From NCBI GenBank assembly GCA_016806645.1, contig JACSYO010001630.1, forward strand, positions 535,501-599,500: a DNA stretch of 64,000 bases, in the 5' to 3' direction. The notes under the pieces were generated by a model. It was not told where the DNA came from, did no database searches, and saw only the letters and a list, made by a program, of their open reading frames with translations. This document shows positions 10,931 to 22,612 of this stretch, in pieces. Source of the DNA: Ophiodon elongatus. Taxonomy: Eukaryota; Chordata; Actinopteri; Perciformes; Hexagrammidae. Position 1 is the first letter of the stretch. The number at the start of each line of letters is the position of its first letter. Both the position numbers and the translations under genes were made by a program.

Positions 10931-11499
10931 GAGACAGGGGAGGGAGGGGGGAGAGGAGGCACCAGAGGAAAAGGGATGGGAGAGGATGAGGGTGGAAAGA
11001 GGATAGAAAAAGAATGAGAGGGAAAGGAGAAGAGATGAATACAAGCAGCTGCAAGGGAGAAGAAAAATGAGGAAGATGAATGGAATTATGAAGAGGGAGG
11101 AGATGAGAGGAAATGAAGAAGAGGAAATAAAGGGGCAGAGATGAAGAGCAGCAGTAAGCTATGAGTTCGTCTCTGCATCAAACTTTACCTCTGATCTTCA
11201 CGTATGTGCCAACTGGAAAGCAACGTCACGTTTACAAACTGCAATACAAAGACAAACACGTGCGAGACGCAAACATGAAAGAATTTGGATTGATCAAAAT
11301 CAATGACAAAATGGGTGACAACATGTTCTTCCTTCAAGAGGGATTTAGTTTCCTCCGCTAGAAGATCACTTGTGGCAACGCAATGCTGAAATGCAACTAT
11401 GTCCAAAGTCTGAAAGAAAAGTAGAGAAAATGGTCACTGTTGACTTTATTGTTGGCCTTTGGATGGCTGCAGACAGATATTTGCTATCTTTGCTACTGA
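10931..11499. other. purine-rich tract then unannotated sequence
   Basis: 10931-11150 is almost all A and G on the plus strand (GGGAGAGG, GGAAAGAGG), which explains the Ser/Leu/Pro-rich minus-strand frames. A 66-codon frame at 11161-11361 begins with ATG and has mixed composition but matches nothing I know. Confidence 0.45.
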
Positions 11500-11900
11500 G
11501 CCAATGTCGCCTCATACAACGGTCGGTGTGATATCTTTCAAAAAGTTATTTCGATATTTTTTAAGTGTTTTCCCGCAAAAGTCCAGCCAGACAAGTGATC
11601 AACCTGAGTAAGGCCCTGCAGTGTTTAGGCAACCAAACTACTTGGGTAGGTTTAGGAGAAGAATGTGGTTCAGGTTCAAATAGCTACGGAAGTGGCTTTA
11701 CTTAAGTAGAGAGGTTACGTGAAAACTTAGTTAACGTTGACTTCTTCAGCTTATTACAACCCATAATTACATTTATTGTTAAGGGGCAAACTTTAGTGGC
11801 CTTGGTAATTATGACGGGAGCAAGGGAGGAAGTCGGGTAATGTAATTTAAAGAGTGACAAACAAACACAGGACTTTCGCCCAGGAGATCAATCAAAATAC
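11500..11900 (+). repeat. dispersed repeat family R (local label), copy 1
   Basis: Carries the modules AAACTACTTGGGTAGGTTTA, 'GGGAGCAAGGGAGGAAGTCG' and ACAAACACAGGACTTTCGCC. The same modules, in the same order, recur at 27590-28050, and the later part recurs at 52831-53000. It has no coding potential and I cannot give a family name. The left boundary is approximate. Confidence 0.6.
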
Positions 11901-12024
11901 AACATTGACTTATTTTAATGTTTGTAACATACTCAACTTACGTACGCAACCTAGGCTACATGTGAGGATCACCAAAGCTGTTAAAGTAAGACCGAAATTA
12001 TATTTGAAGATTGCGATTGTAGAT

Positions 12025-12360
12025 TGCATCTAAGAAGCAGACTTAGCCAACATGACGTCACGCATTTTGGCTGTCGCCATCTTGTTTTTTTGCAACCAGA
12101 AGAGAGTGGAGTGGGTGGAGCTAAATACAACCAAACGCTGAATACAACATTTTTAGACGACTGAAATGCTACAATTACCTCTCATGAACTGAAAACACTG
12201 AAAGGGTTAAAGTTATAAGAAGAATAGAAGGACAACTCCCAATCACGGGCTAGCCCCACCCTAAAGCATACCCTGCTTTATTGCCTATTTTACTTTAAAT
12301 GGGACAATGATTTACTAAAAGAACCTCATGCTGTATTGAAGAAGACTGTCATATTTTAAA
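12025..12360 (+). repeat. dispersed repeat family S (local label), copy 1
   Basis: Shares with 31040-31440 the sequence GGCTGTCGCCAT, 'CCCTAAAGCATACCCTGCTT' and the following TTTACT..AAATGGGAC module. I recognise it as a frequent teleost dispersed repeat, probably a non-autonomous DNA transposon. No transposase frame is present. Confidence 0.6.
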
Positions 12361-12441
12361 GGGCCTTATCTAACGGTCAGCCTGGAGCTTGCAGACAAGC
12401 AGCAGATAGAAACACAAATTTGTTCATGCACTTAAATGTGC

Positions 12442-12445
<4 letters not shown>

Positions 12446-12495
<50 letters not shown>

Positions 12496-12599
12496 TATTT
12501 GTGTGTTACAGTGACATCCCTGGCCAGAGGCCCTGAAATCTAACATGGTTTAACAATGTCATGGTGTCGGCCTTCTGCTGCATCGCACAATCACAATGA

Positions 12600-12655
<56 letters not shown>

Positions 12656-13027
12656 CCCATATCTGTTGTCTGTGGAGAGGGTTATGGATTGTAGCAGCTA
12701 TTTTTCTTTTGCACCGACTGGCCGAGTGGCCCTGAGACACACACTCAGACCACGCAAACACGTAAATACACAACACACACACATGTATGCAGCCATCTCA
12801 TCTGGGCAGTATAATTCCATTTGTCTGGTCCAGCAAGCAGTTGGCTAACTCCATGAATTATTACAATCCCGTAAGGCATCTGGGGTGCCGCAGCACTGGG
12901 GGCCTGTCTGTGTGTGTGTATGTGTGTGTGTGTGTGCGTGTGTGTGTGTGGCCTCCATCTACCATTTAAGTTACCATGGAAGATGAAATAGTCACACACT
13001 CCCAAACTCCCCACCCCCCCCCGACCC

Positions 13028-13059
<32 letters not shown>
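12446..13059. repeat. four TG/CA tracts flanking unique sequence
   Basis: Tracts lie at 12446-12492 (TG), 12603-12653 (CA), about 12906-12950 (TG) and 13030-13059 (CA). The intervening 12660-12900 is unique and CNE-like but has no diagnostic motif. The four tracts alternate in strand sense. Confidence 0.9.
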
Positions 13060-13061
<2 letters not shown>

Positions 13062-13267
13062 TCCTCTCTCCCTTATCAGAGTGTGTATATCTTCTATCTT
13101 CAAATAATGTTTTGTCTCTTTTCTTTGTGCTATCATGCTGCTACAAATGGAAAAACGGCATCTCATTCCTCTCTCTGGGTTTTTTTAGCAGCTCGTATTT
13201 TCAGTCCGGGTCATGTGTGTGTGTGTGTGGTAGTTGCGGGTGGCACGGTAACAGTGGCAGACAGATG

Positions 13268-13269
13268 GC

Positions 13270-13301
<32 letters not shown>

Positions 13302-13302
13302 T

Positions 13303-13395
<93 letters not shown>
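13268..13395. repeat. long (CT)n tract
   Basis: About 128 bp of CT with TTT and CGC interruptions. It yields spurious Ser/Leu frames on plus and Arg/Glu frames on minus. Mirror-symmetric homopyrimidine DNA of this length can form H-DNA. Confidence 0.97.
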
Positions 13396-13398
<3 letters not shown>

Positions 13399-13789
13399 CA
13401 TGTTGAACATTGCCTCGAAAGACCATCAGAGCAAAAAATGGATTTCATTTCACCCTATATTACAGGATTTAAAGTACAGCAGGCCTTCTGTAATCTGAGA
13501 GCCCTTTGTATTATTCTGCACTGATTGAAGTAGAGTTTTTGAAATGCTGACAGAGTTTTTTTTTTTTTTTTTACTGAAGTGAAACGGAGGTAGTGCAGAT
13601 ATACAGAAGGAGTTTTTCTAAGTGTGAGGCTGCTTCGGGGAAAGAAAGTTTTCAAATGAAGTGAAATGATTGTAGAGAGTTGTTTGATAGAGTGAGGACC
13701 TGGAGAGATATAGTGGTGTCTTCAGTCCATTGGGCTAAAATTCAGTTATTCTACTGCAGGATTGATTGATCAAATGAAGCATTTACAGT

Positions 13790-13820
13790 GTGTGTGTGTG
13801 TGTGTGTGTGTGTGTAAGTG

Positions 13821-13873
<53 letters not shown>

Positions 13874-13887
13874 GTGTGTGTGTGTGT
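13790..13887. repeat. (TG)n microsatellite
   Basis: Almost 100 bp of TG with AAGTGTAG interruptions. A pure T run of about 15 bp lies to the left near 13557-13572. Confidence 0.97.
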
Positions 13888-14254
13888 CAGCCAATGTAGT
13901 CACCATGGAGCCCTTTCTCCAAGAATTGAATTCCCCTAAATTCTTCATTGTTAATAAGCTAGCAAAGTGTTACAAACTTTGTTGAAAGGACTGTAATGTC
14001 ATTTCACCTTTCAGGCCGACCTGTGATCCTTTAGTCTCATGCAGGGGAGGACACCTGTAATGGAATATGACAAGAATTCATGCACTTTTTGAGTTACTTT
14101 TGAAATAAATGCAAAGTAAATAATAAAGTATTGAGGTCAGCTTTTAAATTAACATGCTTTGCATATGGCTCATACAGGGTTTTTTTTTACAATAATTGCA
14201 AAACAAGCTCACAACCCAATATTGGCATATTATCACATTATCAAATATTCATAG

Positions 14255-14540
14255 GTTTGATATGGCTAACATGTTAGCAAGCAATAGTTTATTTACACAT
14301 CCAGTAGACACAGACCGATTATAGCATTCATCTAGAGTCGTGTTTGTGTCCACCTGAAGGATTTAAGTCCAATATTCACTTCTTTAGCTCTGGTTTGGTC
14401 TTCACCAGACGGCAACCATCTGTTCTAAAAAGAAAAGCCAACTCGTAAGTTATTTAACTTGCATACTTTCTAATGGCCAGCAGGGGGCAACTCCTCTGAT
14501 TGCAAAAATAAATCTGACTGTATAGAAGTCTCTTTAACCT
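14255..14540 (-). repeat. family S copy 2, carrying a CTCF-like motif
   Basis: The block from 'GTGTTTGTGTCCACCTGAAG' to 'CTGTATAGAAGTCT' matches the opposite end of the repeat recognised at 12025 and 31040, in reverse orientation. It includes GGCCAGCAGGGGGCAACTCC (14475-14494), which closely fits the vertebrate CTCF core. Non-coding. Confidence 0.5.
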
Positions 14541-15146
14541 ATTAAACTTTAACCCTTTTATCAGAGCTTTTTCACTGGAAACAGCTGCAAGGTTGATGAG
14601 AGTGAACCAAAAAAGTAAAGTTGTGGGCTATGAAAACTAAACAATGATCTGAAAGGGGAAAGGGAAAATACAAAGCTGGAAACATACACAAATATTGATT
14701 AGTGTATATTTAAGAGAAGGAACTACTTAATCATCATATTGGAATGGCCAAATCTAATCACACTATTAAAAAAAGGATTTCAATCATATGCTAATTGTTT
14801 TTTGCTATACAAAGTCTCATCATACATATTACTGTATTTTATGCAAACAGTTTTTCTCAATATTTTGGAAAACAGGATGCCATTGTGTTATTTTGCATTG
14901 ATCGATACAAGAATATAAACATCAAATAAGGAATCAGACAATGTCTCGTTCAAAACAGCCGTGTAGGTCGTGACTGGATCAAATAACATTTCTATTTTTA
15001 AGGGAAAATTGTAGCCTTGTGTGTTGGTTTAACTCTTTACCAGGTGGTAGTCTGTTCAGTGTGTTCGATTTCCTCCCGGTTTATTATCACTGATCACACA
15101 TTGTATAATAGGCATTCTGGAGGTGCTACTGAGGGGAGCGAACGTG

Positions 15147-15188
<42 letters not shown>

Positions 15189-15716
15189 GTGTGTGTGTGT
15201 GGGAGGGGTGTGGGGGGCTACAGCCGCTACTGCACACATTCTTCATAGACAGTTATCTTAAATTGGATCTGCTGGCTGGTTTCTTTAATTATGCTGTGAT
15301 CCATGGGAGAACTGCAGGGAGGTGACGAGGTCAGAGGGGAGCAGGAGAAGGAAGGGGATATGATGCAGTTTGATTTTATATCTTTTAGAATTGATCAATA
15401 TAATACTGATGCTTTATTGGAAGCTGTAAACCTTTATTGAGACTATCCTAAAATTCAAACTCACAGAATAAAATTATCGCTAATTTGTAATTTAATTCAG
15501 TTGTTTTAATTCCGTTGTAATTGTTTAAAAATGTTGGTTGCATGAAAGTGAATAAATTAAGATACTGAATAATTTACAAATCAACTACTACTATAAGAAA
15601 CATTTGGGTGCCGCCTCTGAAAAAACTCAAAACTCTGAAAAAACTCAAAACTCAAAACACCATAGTTGACTTAAGGTGCCACCACTAATAATTAATTAAA
15701 TTAATATATGCATGAT
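14541..15716. other. unannotated, one TG tract
   Basis: AT-rich sequence with a TG microsatellite at 15149-15200. An imperfect 'CTCTGAAAAAACTCAAAA' duplication lies near 15615-15655. Confidence 0.5.
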
Positions 15717-16640
15717 AGTTCATCAAGTGGTGCCTAAGCCAATAACCAACCAGGACTGTACTAAAGTCAAATAGGAAGGTTCTGAAGCCGACTCGGAGAC
15801 CTAAAGGGAAAAGGAACTATTTTTCAACCTAGACCTTATTTCCTCATCTTATTTCGTTTAACTGACTTATAATTTAAGACAAGAATTTTTTTAATTGGTC
15901 CATTATTGAGCGAGAGTGCTAGAGCTACAAGCTGCAATGTAATCCTATCGCGCAATTTCACACCGTCAATGTACATCCACTAAAAGTGCTTGTTTTGCCA
16001 CTAAAAGGCTCAGATTTGTATTATAAGTGTCGGTCATCATTATGGAAAGGACCGTACAGAGACATTTTTAAGTTTTTATTTAACTCTCACTTTTTCCGGT
16101 CTATTTGCTATTGTGTCTAAACAATCTTGCTCAAAGAGAAGTCTCGTTCTAGAAATCACGCGTCACGTCTGAATTGTAAAAATCTGCTAAATATTCAGCG
16201 ATGACATTTTGCAGATGTTATCAAAACCTTTTGATAGCCCTATACTACAATTTCTGTACAATAAAACAACAAATTCTTCCCAGCACTCCTCTCTCCAACT
16301 CTAACTCACATTTCCACCATTGTGTTCTGGCAACAAGTCACCTATCACCAGATTTGCCCGGAGGAGATACATTGCAATGGTTTAACGTTGTCCCTCAATA
16401 CTGGACCAGTTTTAAACATTGTTGTCCCCAGTCACTTAGAGGCAAAAACCTGGGAAAATAGGGTCCAGGAGGAAAACTACCTAAGTTACCCTTTACACTG
16501 CCACTACCAATAAGGAATTTTATAAATATCAGTCAACAAGTGGTGCCTAAGCCAACAGCAAGGCTACTGGAGCCACCCAGAATGGTACTGAAGGCAAAAA
16601 GGGTTATCGAAGCCACCAAGGAAGGTTCTGAAGCCAACTA
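15717..16640 (+). repeat. pair of direct repeats about 815 bp apart
   Basis: The string CAAGTGGTGCCTAAGCCAA occurs near 15724 and 16537, and each copy is followed within about 100 bp by GGAAGGTTCTGAAGCC. Internal shorter echoes (GGAGCCACC, CGAAGCCACC) suggest an old minisatellite or long direct repeats. The interval between holds an 86-codon frame (16201-16461) of no recognisable identity. Confidence 0.55.
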
Positions 16641-18589
16641 GAAGTCTTAAGTCCTTTTTACACAGTTGCCGTGGAAAAAAGACAGGTGCGGTATACTTGT
16701 ATGCATTTCTATTGCACCCGCACAGCAGGAGTTGACACCATGACCTGAAATATTATGGCCTGCTGTGACCGTCGCTGCCCTCTCCAGAGCTTTGTTGCTG
16801 AAAACTAATTGATTCAATATGTGTGGTCATGCAGTCAGCACATCTTTCAAGGGGATCACCATTTTCAGATTTCAGTACTTCCAGTGCAACATGGTTATAC
16901 TCCTACAGTCTATTCCAATAACAGTATTTCAGGATCACTGTTTTCAGAGCTATTAGCTTAGCTTTTATGGGGAACTATAGGTAAGTATTGAACTAAGTCC
17001 CACAACATGCTAGTCTCACTGAGCCAGAAGGGACTAAATGTGTGGAGTTGACCAATAAAACATTTTTTCTAATTAGTAATTTGAACCACCGCCATATTTC
17101 AAGCAAGGTTTGTCATTTTATTATTCCTACCAATCTTTCGGCCAAAACCTGCCACAGTTTTCCCGGTGTGTATCTCACACCCATTTTACGTGAGTAAAAC
17201 TTTATTGGAATTGGCAATGAACAGAAATGATTGGGGGTTCTGTGTTTATGTACAGTGTCAGCACCTTATGACAGTGATGGGTAACTTTTGGCCTTCAGAG
17301 AGAGATTTTGAAAACATTTGTGAATTAGCGAGTCAAGTACCTCACGTGACTAACGGCATTAACGACTAGCTTATGAAACACGTACATAGATCTCTTAAGT
17401 GATAGACTGGTGTTTTTTGTTGCTCTTTATACTACGTCACCTGACTTTTTTTATTTGCTTCTGCCATAACTATGGCCATGTAGTTATGGCATAGTTTAAA
17501 GTGTAGGGCCACTGACCAAGCTGCCATAATTTAAGCAATTGAAGCCTTATGCGAAACGGGCTGGCAGGGGGGTGCTGATGTCATCTAATAGAGTAGTTTT
17601 TCTCTAAAAACTAAGTGTGTGTAAACAACTCATGGAGACAACATGCTACCAAAAAATCCTTATAAATAATTTAGTCCTTGCAACTTCTATAATAGTTGGA
17701 GTCTAAATGTTGCTCATTATGCTTTCTAATAATGTCTTCGCTATGATCAAACACTACAGAGCATATCAGACCTTCAAATGGTAATATCCTCTGAATGGAG
17801 CATTAACTGTTAAGTGAACTTAATAAGTCTACCTAAGGACTGTGTTAATGGGCAACTCTTTAACGACTGAGAGAGTGAGGTGGAGACAGACTGAGATATA
17901 TAGGGACTTTAAGAGGGAGATGAAAAAGGCGGAGTCAGAGAATGGAAAGCGGCTGATGATAACGATCGTTAAATTTTCCTACCATTAGATGGTGGTGGAC
18001 CATTTTGACCATACACAAGCTCTTATTAACTGGTGTGGACACAATTAAGGCCTAAAATTGAAAAGACTATTAGATGAAGAGGACTGTTTAAGTTAAAGCT
18101 GGGAGCATTTAGCTGATAAGAGTTAATGATGTGTTGAAGTTTAGGACAATGCTGACATCATCTGCTGGGAACAGTATTAATGAACCTTTTCTCTGTCCAT
18201 CAGTGGGGAAATTTGTCTGTCGCTTGTAAAGGACACAAATGGACAAAATTACTGTAAATCAGTAAAACAATCTGTTGGGCTTATAATGTAAAACAAGCCA
18301 TCCATATCTGTATTCACTAACTACCTTTAAAAGTTAGAGGATGGCTAAATCCTTAAAGCGTGTCTCATGGTGAGACATCTGATTCTACTTTGTATGAGCA
18401 GATGAAACAGAACACAAGCTCTCTAGCATAGAAGCTAAATGTCTCATAAGGTGCCTTCAGGTGGGAGTGGTGACAGCAGCGTGAAAGACAGGGGTTGGGA
18501 AGAAATGTGATTTTAAGTGGGGGTTACAGATGAGAGGTTTAAATGCTTGAAGGTAAAAAATAAATAAATAAAGGTTCCAGAGCTGTCAG
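16641..18589. other. unannotated AT-rich sequence
   Basis: No tandem array, coding potential or recognised mobile element. A 10-bp perfect hairpin (17463-17472 with 17481-17490) surrounds TGGCCATG. Confidence 0.45.
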
Positions 18590-18735
18590 CTTTAAAGGAA
18601 TGGTTCAACATTTTGGGAAATATGCTTTTAGCTGTCTTTCAGAGTGAGCTGATATCAATATCAAAAGCAAAGTCTGTGTGTTAAGTATGAAGCTAGAGTC
18701 AGGACGTGGTTAGCCAAGCTTAATCTGTCCACATG
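18590..18735 (+). repeat. dispersed teleost repeat (GGTTCAACATTTTGGGAAAT type)
   Basis: The start 'AAAGGAATGGTTCAACATTT', the continuation TGGGAAATATGCTTTTAGC and the later 'TATGAAGCTAGAGTCAGGA' match a very common percomorph interspersed repeat. The copy is 3' truncated and diverged. Confidence 0.6.
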
Positions 18736-18835
18736 AAAACATTTTGAAAAAAGAAGACAATCCTATAAAATTTTATATAGGGAGTTAGATGCTAGAACTA
18801 CGTGGTCACAAACAACAGTAAACCCACCTTTATGA

Positions 18836-18890
18836 CAGCGGCTCAGGAGATAGAGTGGTCTTCTAGTAATCAGAAGGTCGGTGGTTTCTA
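18836..18890 (+). mobile_element. orphan tRNA-like SINE head (first of two)
   Basis: GCGGCTCAGGAGATAGAG resembles box A, and 'CAGAAGGTCGGTGGTTTC' is a degraded box B. It ends where a second complete head begins, so either a young SINE landed in an older one or the element has a dimeric head. Confidence 0.6.
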
Positions 18891-18891
18891 T

Positions 18892-19150
18892 TGTGGCTCA
18901 GTGGTAGAGCAGGGTCGTCCTTCAATCAGAGGATCGGTGGTTCAAGTCCCGGTTCTGCTAGTCCGTGTCAATTTGTCCTTGGGCAAGACACTTAACCATA
19001 AAATGCTCCTGCAAGCTGTTACTGTGGTGTATGAATGTTAGTTAGTGCTGATGACCAGGTGGCACCTTGCATGGTAGCCCCTGTCATCAGTGTATAAATG
19101 GGTGAATGGTGACATTTAGTGTAAAGCTGAGTGGTCAGAAGACTAAAAAA
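18892..19150 (+). mobile_element. tRNA-derived SINE
   Basis: Box A is at about 18894-18909 (TGGCTCAGTGGTAGAG) and box B at 18939-18949 (GGTTCAAGTCC). These are followed by GTCCTTGGGCAAGACACTTA and the 3' module 'TGTATAAATGGGTGAATGG', then AGTGTAAAGC. This is the plan of the tRNA-derived SINEs of percomorph/cichlid type (AFC-like), mobilised by L2-type LINEs. It is not a tRNA gene: the acceptor stem is not formed. A second copy lies at 46451. Confidence 0.8.
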
Positions 19151-19288
19151 GCCAATTATCTGCCATTGGGGCTGTGCAAATTACGAGTTGCAGCCAAACC
19201 TTCCCCAAAACCCACAAATTGTTGTTCTTACATGTTAGGTTTTCTTTAGATTGAAATTGACGTCAGCAATTGTTTAGAAACCAGCAAA

Positions 19289-19390
19289 GGAGAAGTGGGA
19301 GAGTGACCGCTCGGTTAGTGGGGGATTTACAGATCCAGGTTCGGGATCTGTACTAACCCACTAACCGACCGGTCACTCTTTCACTTCTCC
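19289..19390. repeat. 100-bp nested foldback
   Basis: Arms 19289-19322 and 19357-19390 match at 31 of 34 positions. Inside them, TACAGATCC (19328-19336) pairs perfectly with 19344-19352 around a 7-nt loop. The structure sits about 50 bp before the truncated 5' edge of the L2 element. No target duplication or family was recognised. Confidence 0.9.
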
Positions 19391-19439
19391 ATAATCTCCC
19401 CCTCAGATCTTAATAAATCATTATCTGGCATGAAGACTC

Positions 19440-21032
19440 CGACCTGCGACCCGTATTCCGTCCCTTCCACTTTAGTCATGGCTTGTCTCGGCCCTCCATC
19501 CACTCCTCCTCTCTGTCATCAACTCCTCCCTGTCTCCTGGCTCCGTCCCCCACGCTCTCAAACTCGCCTCAGTCACACTCATCCTCAAAAAGCCTGGCCT
19601 GGACCCTGACATCCCAACAATTACAGACCCATCTCCAATCTCCCTTTTCTGTCTAAAATACTGGAACGCACTGTTGCCCACCAACTTAAAACCCACCTGG
19701 ACTCCAACCAACTGTATGAACCATTTCAATCCCAATTCAGATTTCATCACAGTACAGAAACAGCCCAAATCAAAGTCACCAACGACCTCCTCCTCTCCTC
19801 TGATGACCACTCCCTCATCATCCTAATCCTACTGGACCTCAGTGCAGCCTTTGACACCATCAACCACTCCATCCTCCTCTCCTGTCTTGAGTCCTCCATC
19901 CACATTACTGGCACAGCCCTCTTGGTTCAAGTCATACCTCTCCGACCGCCAACAGTTCATTATCATCAATAAATCTCTGACACAGCCCCAGTCTCTCAAG
20001 GTGTCACAAAAGGTTCAGTACTCGGTCCCCTCCTCTTCATCCTCTACTTGCTCCCCCTTGGCAGCATCATACGCCACCACGGTCTCCATTTCTACTACTA
20101 TGCTGATGACACCCAGCTCTACATCTCCACCAAATCCATCACGCCCAACTGCCTCACAGATATAAAGACCTGGATGCAAGCCAACTTCCTCAAACTCAAC
20201 AATGACAAATCTGAAATCCTCATCATCTGCCCCAAATCACTCAACCAATCCCATCACAACTTCTCCCTCTTCATCGATGGCACCACTGTTCCTGCTTCCA
20301 CGCACATCTGTAGCCTTGGTGTCATCTTCGATCCAGCCCTCTCCTTTGAACGCCACGTCAAGCACATCACAAAAAACGCCTTCTTTCATCTTAAAAACAT
20401 CGCCCGTCTACCCCCCTCCCTCTCCTCTTCAGCCGCTGAAACACTCATCCTCGTCTTCATCACCTCTCCACTGGACTACTGCAACAGCTTCCTGTACGGC
20501 ACATCCACCAAAACCATCAACAAACTACAATACATTCAGAACTCAGCTCCACTCCACCAGAGACCACATCACCCCAGTCTTTCAAGACCTCCACTGGCTC
20601 CCCATACAGCAAAGAATCCAGTTCAAGATTATCCTCATCACATACAAAGCCCTTCACAACCCTGATCCCCTTCATATCTTTCTGACCTCCTGCACCGACA
20701 CACTCCCACCCGCAACCTCAGAGGCCAACCTCCTTACCCCCCCTACTCTGTCCAAGCATCGGACCTGGGAGGACAGGGCCTTCTCCATTGCTGTCCCCTC
20801 CCTCTGGAAGTCTCTCCCCCAGCACCTCAGACATTCTCCGTCACTCGCCACTTTCAAAACAGCACTTAAAACTCATTTATTTAAATCTGCTTTTAACCTG
20901 TGATGTTAGTTAACTATGTTTTTGTTTCTTACTGTTATGTCAGCTCTCTTGTGTACATTGTTATTGCTTCTATTGTTTGTTTTTACCATGTAAAGTGCCT
21001 TGAGTACCTTGTAACGCGCTATACAAATAAAT

Positions 21033-21074
<42 letters not shown>
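19440..21074 (+). mobile_element. 5'-truncated L2-type LINE, reverse transcriptase pseudogene and 3' tail
   Basis: The recoverable translation shows NYRPISNLPFLSKILE, then motif A LDLSAAFDT (19832-19858), the QGV..GSVLGPLLF region near 19997, the catalytic YADD at 20099-20110, and the C-terminal block LDYCNSFLYG / HITPVFQDLHWLP / HRTWEDRAFS, ending at a stop at 20901-20903. The order and wording fit L2-clade LINEs. Reading shifts at least three times (around 19920, 19997 and 20550), so the copy is dead. The 3' UTR has the usual GTAAAGTGCCTTGAGTACC and ATACAAATAAATG, followed by an (ATT)n tail at 21034-21074. The endonuclease half is missing. Confidence 0.93.
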
Positions 21075-21076
<2 letters not shown>

Positions 21077-21890
21077 AAAGTAAGCTATTTTGAAAGCATC
21101 CAACCCCAAAACCAAGCCCAGTGTTGCCATCTCTCTTACATCTCTCTAAAAGTAATAGTTTCAAACGTATATAGTTTGAAAGTGGCAAAGTCGAGCAACG
21201 CTGACAGTCCGTCCTTTCAGGCCTTCCTCCAACGCCAATCCCCCCAAAAATCATTTCATATTAATCATTAATAATTATGAGTGTAAACAACTTACGTAGC
21301 TATCGTTAGTACTCAGAGCTTTTAAAATAGAAACTTTTGTGGGACTCTGGGGATGTGCAATGAGTACATAGGCAGAGTGCAAGTAGGTGGGCCAGCAGGT
21401 AGATAGCCTGTCCAATCATTATGTTCACGTTGAATGATTGAGTGATTGGACAGGCTTATTTTATTTTATTTTTGTCAGAGCATTTGATTATTTTACTGCC
21501 GTCGATGCTGTGATAATTTCAACAAATATAATATAAAACGGTTTCTAAAATTCTCTACCCACTTTAGCTTTAAGCAACCAAGATGTGTGTTAATTAGTGA
21601 GCTTTAGAGGCGATGGTCGCCAGATTTGCAAACTCTGGGCGGTTACAGCGCATGTTACATAACTGCAATGTCAGTTAACACACAGACATGAGAGTGGGAT
21701 ATAGATCTTCTCTTTTCACTCTTTGAAAGCAAGTGACTATAGTTCCCAAACTGTTGAACTATGCCTTTAACACTCACACATTCGACATGCTAGTCACCAA
21801 TTACAAAACCTTTGTATTTCCAATCCAATCAGGCGTAAACCAGAGGCCAGTGAACCAGAATTAATTAATTCACACATTCAGTCTACCTAC
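21075..21890. other. unannotated, one small foldback
   Basis: Contains a perfect 14-bp inverted repeat (21405-21418 and 21443-21456, 24-nt loop). Otherwise AT-rich intergenic sequence. Confidence 0.5.
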
Positions 21891-22612
21891 TTTTCAACTA
21901 CCCCACTTTCTCATTTTCTATTTCCTCTGTCATCCCTCCTTTCCTTGCTCTCTTTCCATTACTCCACCTTCATCCCTCCATTCCTGCTCCCACTCTGCTA
22001 TATCTCCCTCTCGCTCCCTACCGTACACCCATGTCCCTCTCTTTCCATCCCTCCACATTCCTGCCCTCCTCCTTCCCTCCATCCCTTTTCTCTCTCCTAA
22101 CACACACTATGTCCCTTTATCCTTCCAAAACTCTTTTCTCCATTCACCCATCATAAACACACCACCTCCCTTGTTTCTAACTCGTTACGTCCTTCCATCC
22201 CTCACTCATTTCCCTTCTTTTTCCTCCACAACCCCTTATCTCTATATTTCTCTCCTTTTGTCTCTCTCGTGTATTTTTTTCATCATGTCTCCCCTTCTCT
22301 CTTTCTCCCCCTCTCCTTCATGCCCCTTCCAATCTTCACCCATCTCTTCCTCTCTGCTTTTCTGTTTTCTCTACCTCTTTTCCCTTCTTTCTCCCTCCCT
22401 CTCCTCCATATATGTCCATCTCTCCTTTTCTATGTCTCTCCTTTCAACTCCGTCCTTTTTCTCCATCTATCCCTCCCTCTCTCCCCCTCTGTCCTTCGTC
22501 TCTCCCCCGTTTCCCTAATCTTGCCTTCTTTCCTTCCCCTGTCACTGTCCCTCTCTTTATCTCTTTTTACCCTTCTTACCCTCCCCATTCCTCTCCCTCC
22601 CCTCCGTCCTAA
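21891..22612. repeat. 700-bp pyrimidine-rich tract
   Basis: Dominated by CCCTCT, TTCCTC and CTCTCC on the plus strand. This gives spurious Ser/Pro/Leu-rich frames such as 22269-22664. It is low complexity, not a defined tandem repeat, and stops abruptly at a CNE-like block. Confidence 0.85.

Noticed and set aside
11161..11361. 66-codon ATG-started frame of mixed composition
   Set aside because: Resembles no known protein, has no supporting signals, and similar lengths occur by chance.
13112..13498. Open frames rich in Ser/Leu or Arg/Glu
   Set aside because: Direct translations of the (CT)n tract.
18892..18965. Possible tRNA gene
   Set aside because: Box A and B are present but the acceptor stem does not pair, and a SINE body follows.
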